From: Seminavis robusta
Taxonomy: Eukaryota > Bacillariophyta > Bacillariophyceae > Naviculales > Naviculaceae
Length of the DNA: 41,448 bases
Assembly: GCA_903772945.1 (NCBI GenBank)
Contig: CAICTM010000957.1
Span: forward strand, 1 to 41,448
Direction: 5' to 3'
In this document: positions 1 to 8,975 of the stretch, in pieces
Numbering within the stretch: the first letter of the stretch is position 1
How the letters are laid out: each line of letters starts with the position of its first letter
The notes under the pieces: generated by a model
Told to the model about the DNA's origin: nothing
The model's input: the letters and a program-made list of their open reading frames with translations, nothing else
Database searches by the model: none
Made by a program: the position numbers and the translations under genes

Positions 1-303
1 GGAGGCCAATGAGGATATGGCGGGGGAAGATATGGGAGGAGAGACAAAATCAGCCATTTTTGCGGTGAGAATGAAGAAAGGTTGCTACCTCCAAGAATCA
101 GGGATAGAATTCGAAGTGTATTTGATAAATGTCAGAACGTAGAGAAATCAAATCTTCCAACAACAACTTTACTTCACACACATCACACAACAAAAAAATT
201 AAAAAAAAAAAAGAAGAATAGAACACGAGATAGAAAGGCACAATTGGGCAAAAAAATAGGCAATGAGAAACACTGTTTCCAAGTGTGTTATTCTGCCCAA
301 GCA

Positions 304-2009
304 TCACATGAAAGCCCCATTGAGTGAGCGAAAGAAGAGCGAGGTCTCATAAGAACTGAGATCTACTGTTGCCATGTTGATACTTGCATGGAATCGAAAA
401 TCATACCCAACATTGGGAGGCGTGTATAAACCATCAGTGGCTAGAACAGGGACATCAGAGCGGACATAGGTAATCCCATGGGGAAGAAGCAAAGTTGCCC
501 CAGCAGTGAATTGGAGCATAAGCTGGAGCAGCTGGAGCAGCTTGGTGGTGGAGGTAGCTGTCACCAGAAGAGGGTGCCTTTAAGGAAACTGCGGAAACCA
601 CGATTTTCACTGGTGAAATGAGACCTGGTGCCTTGGAGACTTCCACATTGCGACAGTATTAAGCAACCTACCTTCCCATCCAACAGAAATGGTGTGTTGG
701 GCATCATCGGGAATGTTCTCCCTATGGAGTGCATGGAAGCAAGATTGTATTTATAAGAGTTGTGAGATTGGAATTGGTTTCAGCAATCAGACCGTTGTCC
801 TTTGGAGCACCTCGCTTGGGACTGCTGGATCGTTTCTATGATGATCAGTAGCTCCTACAGATCAAAGCAGGCTCCTCCATGAGGACGGGTACTCCCCTGG
901 TTGATCCTCTGGTTCTTCATCCTGGGTGGACTCCCGACACTTGCCTCAACCGCTTTGTCAATTGCTGCTGGAAGGCTTTGGGATTTTCAAGTGTGGCTAT
1001 ATCTGTTGATAGCCGTAAGAGGGCATCCAAGTCATACAGTGTCGAGTGCTTCCAATTGTTTGTTCCCATAGTTGCTATCAAATCCGTTTATTTCGCTCTT
1101 GACAACGAGCTCATGGACTTTGGATCGAAAGTATGGACAACCAACAGCCAAGGAGACTCTCAAGAGATGTGCTGGTTAGTTCAGGCATGGGATCACTGGA
1201 CATAAAGTTTAATCGAATCTCTTTGATGATCTTTCTTGCATCGACAACATACATGGAAACATTTCCCAGGGAACTTGGTGATGTCCAAGTGAAGTAGCTT
1301 GGTTTGAGGGGTTCAATTTCTGAGAGAAGGTTTGTATATTTTCTGCAGAAGAAGCCAAGAGAAGTTGGGCCCATTGTGTTTGCTCGAGGAACATTGATTT
1401 GAGTTCTTCCTGGGCATCAGTGAAGATTAGACAGCCTTTCCCTGACCAGGCAAGTTTGTTTAGATCATACTGGCAACAGGATGTTGCTTCAGAGTTCCAA
1501 CATCGATGAGTCCGACCCCATTTACTGTGAGTCTGATGCATTTTTTCCATCATAGACTCTGAGACCTGTCCAGGAGCAGTGAACATGTTGATTGTATTAA
1601 TAGTGTTGGTATTGAGATCTCCAACAACAAGCTGGAAGACCCCTTCCATTCCATGTTCAGTCATCATACTTTCAAAAGCGATGAGAGAGGCTAAAACATG
1701 GGACCCAGAGGCATTTGACTCAGTCAAAGTAGAGAAAGGAGACGGGGGAATCCTTCAGTCCTTTCTTGCATGCCATTCGATAGGCTGGAGTGTGGGTGTG
1801 ATGTTTCAGATGGTCGTCACCATGGAAACCCCTGAGGCATAGGGTGCTTTGAGTTCCTTTCCCAGTCCATTGAGCCAGATCCTGTCCAGGCTCCAGTGTG
1901 TTGTTATACCTCCAAGCCGAGGGCTTCTGTAAGCTGGTCTTCTCTTTGGTTTTCCAATGTGCTGGAGGAGCTCCTGGAATTGAACTGCGGTCAATGGTGC
2001 TGCAGTCAT
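304..2009 (-). pseudogene. Broken minus-strand coding relics, identity unknown
   Basis: Several minus-strand open stretches follow one another in different frames: 2009-1806 (begins MTAAPLTAVQFQELLQHIG), 1727-1209 (172 codons), 1374-1111, 646-455 and 564-304. Some pieces have protein-like composition, for example a segment reading SPVKIVVSAVSLKAPSSG and one reading DARKIIKEIRLNF. No single frame stays open and stops and frame switches separate the parts. The first piece resembles the start of Gag-like proteins of diatom LTR retroelements, but I could not identify a zinc knuckle, protease or reverse transcriptase. This is best read as a decayed element or gene. It could also be chance open frames, so confidence is low. 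Confidence 0.25.
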
Positions 2010-2354
2010 GGTTGGCCGATGGTGCCTCTATGGGATTGGTTCAAAGAAAGCTTGACAATTCCTCGAGGACTGAAGAATGGGCGCGCTGGTACTGTTGAAG
2101 GAGTTGTAGTTGAAGATGAGGAATGCAATCAGAGGAAGGTCGTAGGTCCATCAATAGGAGCTGATGGAATGGGAGCAGTGAAAATCAACAAGGTCAACAG
2201 AGCGCAATCGGAGCGGCAATCAAGGTCAACAGAGGAGCGGCAATGGCAATGGCAACACGGCAACAGGAGGAGGAGCAAGAGCGTGGAAGGGATATCCAGT
2301 CAATCGAGTCAATCGAAGATGGAATTTATGAGCTTTATTGTTGTTGTTCTTCGC

Positions 2355-2368
2355 GTCGTTTAAACGAC
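2355..2368. repeat. 14-bp perfect palindrome
   Basis: GTCGTTTAAACGAC is its own reverse complement. It lies at the left edge of a stretch (about 2340-2720) in which TCGGTCG, GTCGTTT and AACAAC words recur in both orientations. No gene is evident here. Confidence 0.6.
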
Positions 2369-2369
2369 C

Positions 2370-2530
2370 AACTGCAAGCCAGTTCAACCGATCGTCGAGT
2401 TGTCGTTCAAACAGCGAGCTAGCGAATCGGTCGGCCGATCTTGCAGTTGGTCGTTTGGACGAGCTAGCGAATCGGTCGTTTGAATGACACGGAGTCGGCG
2501 AATCGGCGCAACAACAACTGCAAGCCAGTT
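2370..2530. repeat. Interspersed short direct repeats
   Basis: The block AACTGCAAGCCAGTT occurs at about 2370 and again at about 2516. Between them GAGCTAGCGAATCGGTCG occurs twice, near 2417 and near 2460, and GGTCGTTT several times. This looks like a local amplification of a roughly 45-bp module. No function is visible. Confidence 0.6.
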
Positions 2531-2949
2531 CTCGTTGTTGTTCATGTGGCTGTTGGTCGATCGGCAGTTGGTCTCTTACCAGGACCGGCATTGGTCGTTT
2601 GCAACAACAACATCACGAGCACGAGCGAGATTGTTTTTTCTCGTTGGGGTACCATACGTACGTATTATTGTTGTTCTCGAGTTAATGAAAAAGTGAGGAG
2701 TTTTCTTCGAAGACATAAGCCATGCATGACTCAGGCAGTTCGAACCGATAATAGAGAGGAAATACTCTGAAGCATGACTCAAGCAGACTCAATGCATGAC
2801 ACACAAGCCGATCCGCATATATGCAGACGGATCTCATCTTTCGATGAATTTTGTTAACTTGTCGATCGCGACCTCTGCTGTTAACTCTGTTAACTCGGCC
2901 GATCGACGATATAGGATCCTCATCGCGATTTCGATCGACGACAGGAGAT

Positions 2950-3005
2950 GGGAGATTGCTTACGAGCGAATCACCAAAAAAAGGAGGATTGCTTACGAGC
3001 GAATC
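2950..3005. repeat. Two-copy direct repeat, about 32-bp spacing
   Basis: GATTGCTTACGAGCGAATC occurs twice, separated by a short A-rich spacer. It lies in an open stretch (2796-3083) whose translation is repetitive and resembles nothing known, so I do not call a gene there. About 300 bp of spacer follow before the glutaredoxin-like gene. Confidence 0.7.
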
Positions 3006-3323
3006 CAAGGATTAAATTGCAATAAGGGGAAGACTACCGATGAAGAGTGCAGAGGAAACTCGAGCATCTGCATCAAGGAGTAGTCACATTCATTGACAAC
3101 CATAGGGATAGACATTAAGAATAAGAATGAGTAACATCTCATAACCACGCTGCTACCATGCGACAATACCATTGTGTATGATTAATCTACGATCTAAGAG
3201 ATGTAAAGTTTGTATTTCAAATAAGGAGCAGTTATTGATTATTTTCTAGAATAAGCCTGCTAATTGTAAAGCTGTAAAGCTGAATTGTAAGCTGTATCCC
3301 GTCGCAATACTGCGGAACGATAC

Positions 3324-3845
3324 ATGTCTACCCCGCTCTTTGACGGCATTCCAGCTGATATGACACCAGAAGAGAAGGAGTTAGCTGCTTCTACTCCCAG
3401 CATGGCCCCGCCACCTCCAGATCTGCCACAAGCAACCGACGAAGCTCGTGCCTTTGTGAAGAAACAAAACTCAGAGAATAAGATCCTGGTCTGGTCGTTA
3501 GAGTATTGCGAATTCTGTTGGACGCTTACTCGGTTCTTGGATCGTTTGCAGGTCCCCTATACCCGCATCGATATCGACAACTTCAAATATGCCAAAGACC
3601 AGATGGGTAACAAGTATCGTGCCTCCTTGTCTGAGATGACGGAATGTGTTACCTTTCCTCAATTCTTTGTCGATGGCGAATTCAAGGGTGGGGCGGTGGA
3701 CGCTTGCATGATGTGGAAAAAAGGGGAGCTCCAACCTCTCTTGGAGAAGGCAGGCGTCAAACACAACAACTTTGGTGACTACGATGGTGATCCCTTTGAG
3801 TTCTTGCCCAAGTGGATGACTCAGAATCCCTTGGGTGACAAGTAA
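3324..3845 (+). CDS. Glutaredoxin-domain protein
   Basis: This 173-aa protein carries one glutaredoxin/thioredoxin fold at roughly residues 45-142. The dithiol active site is C62-E-F-C65 after a hydrophobic strand. T110-F-P-Q supplies the cis-proline (P112), and the K121-G-G turn plus an acidic residue matches the glutathione-binding end of the family. By family knowledge it should reduce protein or glutathione mixed disulfides with glutathione; the substrate is unknown. The first 40 residues are Pro/Glu-rich without a clear signal or transit peptide, so a cytosolic location is likely. The tail after residue 145 is an extra 28 residues ending in a WMTQNPLGDK-type sequence. The start is the first ATG of the frame. 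The TAA stop sits inside a GTAAGT that matches a 5' splice site, so a spliced alternative C-terminus is possible. Confidence 0.87.
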   Translation: MSTPLFDGIPADMTPEEKELAASTPSMAPPPPDLPQATDEARAFVKKQNSENKILVWSLEYCEFCWTLTRFLDRLQVPYTRIDIDNFKYAKDQMGNKYRASLSEMTECVTFPQFFVDGEFKGGAVDACMMWKKGELQPLLEKAGVKHNNFGDYDGDPFEFLPKWMTQNPLGDK

Positions 3846-4745
3846 GTAGCCAATAGTAAGATTAAAATGCTTCATTTGGCACATTTACAAGGAGAGTACA
3901 GAATGCCAACGGTTGAGCTTTCGGTAGTTTTTAAGGTTTGACTTTGGAAGAATGCGATTGGAGCCGTTCCCTCGTCACTCGCACACTTCCTAACTCCAGC
4001 ACCAACGCCGATCCCACTCCAGCAACACCTTACCCCCCTCCCCTGGACCGTCTATGAGCCCTCACTTGGCCGCATCTGCCTTGCCCAACACCAGGACAGG
4101 CCTTTGGACTATTCCACGTCGCGATGGACCCACACCTTGCCAAACTATTATTACTTGGACTGGTTGCATCTGGCCCAGCACATGGCCTAACACCTGATTT
4201 ACCACCAGCCTTACTCTGGGATCTACAACTGGCCCAACTTCATCTAGTTCAGGCCCATGCCAATACACGGCCAAACTCCAACGAATGCCAGCAAACCTGA
4301 CCGTTGTAGCAGCAATTGGTCTCCAAGAATGAAAAATACCTGGAGCGAGATTCACCGTGGTTCTGCCGGGAGAAGAACTGAGCCTGGTTTCACAGCTCTT
4401 CTGCCTTCTTATCGTGCTTTGCGTTGAGCCAAACCGTCGAGTCGTTGATGTGTTAAATCCTCGGGTCGAGTACCGTAAAACCGTACTAGCTAGTACTTTA
4501 GAGCATTCTCCCGCTATTCTTACCATTAGAAAAGCACAAAGCACACTGCCTACCGGTACTACGCTGTCATTGCTTCGAAGAGGTTGGTGTCATCGAGGTT
4601 GTTGAAGGAAGCGTCCCTGAGGAGTACAACGCAACAACTCGGTACCGGAAGTGGCGCCCTGTGTGTTAGATAGATGTTCAAAGAGAGAGACTTCGAGAGA
4701 GAGCAGATCGAGAAAGAGAGTTTGTCATTATTTTGAAAAAACATC
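3846..4745. other. 900-bp spacer, no supported gene
   Basis: The left half (3960-4300) is C-rich, with repeated TGGCCCA and TTGCCCAAC words. A 160-codon minus-strand open frame (4544-4062) crosses it but has no recognisable domain. The last 200 bp before the next ATG are purine-rich (AGAGAGA runs near 4680-4725) and probably form promoter and 5' UTR of the following gene. Confidence 0.5.
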
Positions 4746-7133
4746 ATGGCTCCTCCAGGTACGTCCAAGTCCAAGTCGCCTCGCTACAAAAGTAGCACTA
4801 CCGGTACTCGGAGGCGACGGCCAAGAACATCATCAGATTCAGTATTATCGTCGGACGACGATGTTGTTGAGATTCTGGACTTTCCCTATGGCAATCGGTC
4901 TTTACGTGAGAACACCCAACGAAAAACTCGACACAGAAACAACCGTCAGAAAGGAGTTGAAACCAATTCTTCTGCTGCTTCTGATGGAGTAGCTGCGATC
5001 CCAGCCGCCCGAAGACAAAGAAACAACAATCAAAATCACAATGATGACTCCTCATCTGAGTCCTCGGTTTCCCTCCCTTCCAGAAGAAGGAGGCGTCGGC
5101 AACACCTCAATCGGGGTGCCACCAAAACAACAGGACTTTCTTTAAATGGCAGTGCTGTCTCACGCGGTCTCAGTCGCAGCCGCACTATGCCACATCCTCC
5201 ACTCAACAACAATTTTGCCTTGACTGCACCAGGAACCCAAGATGAACCAGTTGAATTGGAGGATGAAGTACCTGTGGTGACCACGCGTGGGAAACATCTA
5301 ACGACGCCTCAGAGAACTGCTGCAGCTACAAAAGACGATCCGATTCCTCTATTGGAGAGCAGTGATTCTGAGATGGAGGCAATGATACAAGAGGCTATTA
5401 TTGCTTCTATGAAAGACCGACAATCTTTTCGAAAAAGCACGGGCACATCTGTTTCAACCAGGACAAGGTCCACCGGCAGGCAAACAAACAACAGTAAGCG
5501 CCGAAAGACAATGGAACCGGAGTTGCATTTGCCCCGCAGTAGAACGTCGCCGAAGCCGTCCAAAACGACAAGCAATCTGGATAAAAAGCCAGCCGCAAAG
5601 CTCCCTTCAAAGCCGGACATTGGTAAACCCACAGCCCAGAAAAAGGAGGGTAACGATTCAAGCACGAAACCAGCTATTCTGAATACTGTCAATAGAACAA
5701 ACCCAAAGACCGATGGGACAAAGCAAGCCAATCCACCTGGTGGCAACAATCCACCAGTACACAATGCATCCAATGGTAGAGCACGGGCAGCCAAACCCGG
5801 TGAGACCAATGATGTTTCATCACACAGAGCCGCCATGCCAATTCGAGACAAGGTTGACTCTGAATCAGCTGTCGCGGTCGACCAATTAGAGAAGAGGGTT
5901 ACTCGAAGCCATCGTACCAGCGGCTTGAAGGAAGACAATACAAGCAGCTCACAAAAATTCACAAATGGCGCATCCAACAAGAAGAGTGACATCAAGATTG
6001 AAGAGAGGACCGTTGACGATCACTCCATTGGGGATAAAACAAATACTAGTAGTGTGATGAAACTCGAAGCGAAGACCACTATCAAGCAAGACCCTGAAGG
6101 ATGCATGTCTCCTAAGAAAAGGAAGCACAAGAAGTTCCCGATGAAATCCAAAGACCTGGGTGGTTGTGTTCAGGTGGAACGAGGTATCGGGTAAGTGCAG
6201 AAGCAAGCTTTTACGTTTTCCGATTGTTCCGTCGTTCTCATTGATAGTTTGTTTAGATCATTTCCGGCGCGCATTGTTCTGGACGAGCATGCAAACGAGC
6301 TTAGTTTAAACGCTGGTTTTGTGTTTGTGCAATGGAGCGACAGCCAGGAGCGAGAAGAAGTATCAAGACGCAGTATTCGGTATGATCTGGCGGTCGATAG
6401 CGACGCCTCAGCTTCGACAACAGGTACTCGTCGATCCACACGGCGACGGACCCAACCCAAAACGCTGCAAGGCTTTGCCAAGCTTGAAGAAGTCTGCGAG
6501 GTCAACGCTCAAAAGTCTGGTTCATCGCCAAGTGTTGGAAGGCCCGTAGGAGCACGGCTTAAATCCGAGAACGACGAGGCGAACAAGAAGCAAGCCCAGT
6601 CGAAACGCAATCCACAGCAGCCTAGGAGTAGTGCGCAACCAGTTGCCAAGCCCATGGCCAGAAAGCGGGATGAGTCCGGAAACCGGATCGATAGTGCTTC
6701 GTGCAATGGCAATCAAAACCCCGCTGAGAACCATTCGTCCAAAGCGCGACGAGCAAAGAAGCCCCACGTCAATGACCCTGACGCAGTGAGACCTCGACCT
6801 CGACCAAAACCGAAAGTCAGCAGGTACATGAAGGCTCCCACGAAGCCAAAATATGTTCGTCCTGCCAGACCAGAGATTGGCAGCATGGTGTGGTTAGTAC
6901 AGGATGCGATGTTTCGGAATCCATGCGTTCGTGCTGAGGAGCTTTATGAGCGACGACGCGCACAGGTTGTTGGGGAGTCTGTCTTTGCCTTCACGAGTCC
7001 TCACGAACGTTCGCTTCAGCTTCAATGTCTAGACACCGGTGACTTTTGGTATGCCCGAGAGTCTGATGTGATAACTCCTGTTCTTTGGGATGATCAAGAT
7101 CAGTTGGAACAGTCGAGTGACAATCAGAGCTAA
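4746..7133 (+). CDS. Two-exon gene: disordered protein with SIM-like motifs and a UIM
   Basis: Exon 1 is 4746-6190 and exon 2 is 6257-7133; removing the 66-nt GT-AG intron joins them in frame to a 773-aa protein. Most of it is basic and disordered. Three acidic-hydrophobic patches resemble SUMO-interacting motifs: DDDVVEILDF (near residues 37-46), DEPVELEDE (166-174) and DPIPLLESSDSE (about 198-208). They are followed by IQEAIIASMKD (214-224), which fits the ubiquitin-interacting motif (hydrophobic-x-x-Ala-x-x-x-Ser-x-x-acidic). The C-terminal 90 residues (EIGSMVWLV to DFWYARESDVITP) look like a small folded, Tudor/SH3-like beta domain. I infer a nuclear reader of SUMO and ubiquitin marks, comparable in layout to SIM-UIM proteins such as RAP80, with no claim of orthology. 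The gene runs towards the zinc-ribbon gene, ending 236 bp from it. Confidence 0.75.
6191..6256 (+). other. Intron (66 nt, GT-AG)
   Basis: The donor is GTAAGT and the acceptor TTTGTTTAG. Exon 1 ends after two bases of a glycine codon and exon 2 continues in frame. The unspliced transcript reads GGG-TAA across the donor, so retention of this intron, although its length is a multiple of three, gives a 482-aa product without the C-terminal domain. Confidence 0.8.
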
Positions 7134-7369
7134 ACCCATCATTATTAATTCGAAGGGTACGACTCTATTTCAGATACCTGCTTGAGAGATGCGGTAATTA
7201 TATGCATCCGCTACGCTTCTCAACAAGCATTTAGGTATCGATGACAAATGTTAGCTAGAAACTTGCTGTATTGTAGTAACAGTTGGTAGTTTTTAGTTAC
7301 TACGTGAAGCTACAAGGAATGGATGCTTCAACCAGGCACAACCAGGTACCGGTACAGGGCAAGCTCAGC
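7134..7369. other. Spacer between convergent gene ends
   Basis: Holds the 3' ends of two converging genes. An imperfect inverted repeat (GATACCTGCTTGAGAG near 7170 against the complement of CTCAACAAGCATTTAGGTATC near 7220) could form a hairpin in either transcript. Confidence 0.4.
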
Positions 7370-8975
7370 TCATCGAGGAGACTTGCGCTCCTTCATGATC
7401 TCTACTTGCATCTGGAATAGAGACTCGTAGGAGAACCCAAGCCCCAGTCCATGTCGCTGTGTTTCCTTTCCTTCAAAGAGGATTCCCTCCAAAGGACTGA
7501 TGACCTTGCACTCTGGGCACACCACGTATGACACGTCTGCGATGCAGCAGAGTTCCATGCTACATCCGAAGCAAGAGACATTGGCGTAGTAGTCCTTTGA
7601 GACTGCTTTGTATGTTTCTTGTGTTCCCCGAAGCGGCGCTTGCACACCAGGAGCGATATCGACCATGACAGCTTCGGAAGTATTGCTATTCTGACAACCA
7701 TGAGTCGGATCCGACGCTCGTCGTCCACCACGAGGATAGTGTTGCTGCTGCTTCTGCTGCTGAATGAGGATTTGGTCCATTCGTTCTGCGGGAATGACGT
7801 GTCCACTATCCTTTCGTCGATGATAGTCTTCCGTGGACCTACGGCGGTATTCAAAGGTTCGTCGTGAATTGGAGGAGTGACAAGATGAGTTGGCTTGATA
7901 GAGAGATGGTTCTCTGGGAATGGGTGTTCGTCGTGCGGGGGCGCTGCGAGAGCAAACGGACGACCCGGAAGAGGAGACATTGGAAGACAGGCGTCGGTCG
8001 TAGTCCGAGATGATGCCGCTGGAAGATCCCGTACTGGAGGAAGTCAGGTTTCGGTAGGGCGTGTTTCTCCTGTGCTGCGGCGGCGCGTGACCGTTGTCGG
8101 GACGAGAAGGTCGCGCTTGTTCTCCCTGATCCAACGAACAACCCCCGTATCGGCACGTTAAGGATGCCCGCGGGTGTCGGTGTTGCGGCGGAGGATGATA
8201 GGGTTGCTGCTGTTGCGGTTGCTGCTGTGTATGGTGTTGCTGCCTGTGTAGTTGTTGTTGTGACATGGACGAGCGATGTGAACAATACGAGCTGTTGGTC
8301 AAGGACCGAGTTGCCATGGTGTCTCCTTCTGCGCCGCCACGATCACCATCGCAGTAGGGATCGCCTTCTTCTTGCAGCGGTCTACGACGGCAAAAGTCTG
8401 CTTCGTCGCACTCGGCATATTCGTCCAATCGACGTGGTTTGTATGTGGCATTGCTGTGGCGATGCATGGAGCCCTCGTTGCTGCTGTGACGAGACGAGCG
8501 ATGGTTCAAGGGAGCTCCTGTTGTTGTGACAAAGAGTAGCAGGGAGCGAGTGAGCGACACGTGTCCAGTTCGAACTTTCTCGAGATCTCTTGTTCCTGTT
8601 TGTATGTATCTACTTACCTCGGTAATCTCGAGACCTGGCATCGCCCCAGTCTCGTTCGATGGGATCTACGCCCAACTGGAAGGACCGTTCGGAGCGATCA
8701 TCTTCGAAATCTCCTCGACTCTTGACGACATGAATGGAAGGAGCCTGATCGTAGTCTCTATTGGACCCACTCATGAAACGAGACTCGGAGACAACTGACT
8801 CTTCATCCAAGTGTCGACTACTACTACGTCTGTGGTGGTGGTGGTGGTCTTCCTCTGATTCCTCTCGCACAGTGTATTGGTGGTGAGGTTCATGATGGAG
8901 CTGCCGCCGAGAACTGCCCCCCATGGCCTGCTCATGGTAGTGGTAAGGATGATGATTGTACGCCGACGAATGCAT
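7370..8975 (-). CDS. Two-exon zinc-ribbon protein with Q/H/S-rich N-terminus
   Basis: Exon 1 runs 8975-8618 and exon 2 runs 8517-7370; splicing out 100 nt gives a 501-aa protein in frame. The first 360 residues are low complexity: a run of five His near residue 45, long Gln/His/Pro stretches, and Ser/Arg-rich segments with many possible phosphosites. The last 80 residues are the only folded part: C435-F-G-C438, then 14 residues, then C453-P-E-C456, a Cx2C-x14-Cx2C zinc ribbon with extra C443/C444, followed by a conserved-looking helix. I recognise the YYANVSCFGCS...VVCPECKVISP pattern as a recurring diatom protein type, but no function is known to me. A role in binding nucleic acid or protein is a guess. 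The start is the first ATG of exon 1 and no upstream in-frame ATG was seen. Confidence 0.8.
8518..8617 (-). other. Intron (100 nt, GT-AG)
   Basis: On the minus strand the donor is CCGAG/GTAAGT and the acceptor CAACAACAG/GAGCTC. Exon 1 ends in phase 1 and GGA (Gly) is restored at the junction. Unspliced, the frame ends within three codons of the donor. Confidence 0.85.

Noticed and set aside
304..650. Beta-strand-rich translation suggestive of a capsid of a diatom RNA virus
   Set aside because: Only two short pieces in different frames, no conserved motif that I can name; not enough to claim viral origin.
2796..3083. 95-codon plus-strand frame upstream of the glutaredoxin gene
   Set aside because: Its sequence is made by short direct repeats and resembles no protein; no splice path to the glutaredoxin frame was evident.
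4062..4544. 160-codon minus-strand open frame before the SIM/UIM gene
   Set aside because: No recognisable domain; it lies in C-rich repetitive DNA and its translation is biased by the TGGCCCA words.
5309..5995. 228-codon minus-strand frame
   Set aside because: It is the antisense shadow of exon 1 of the SIM/UIM gene.
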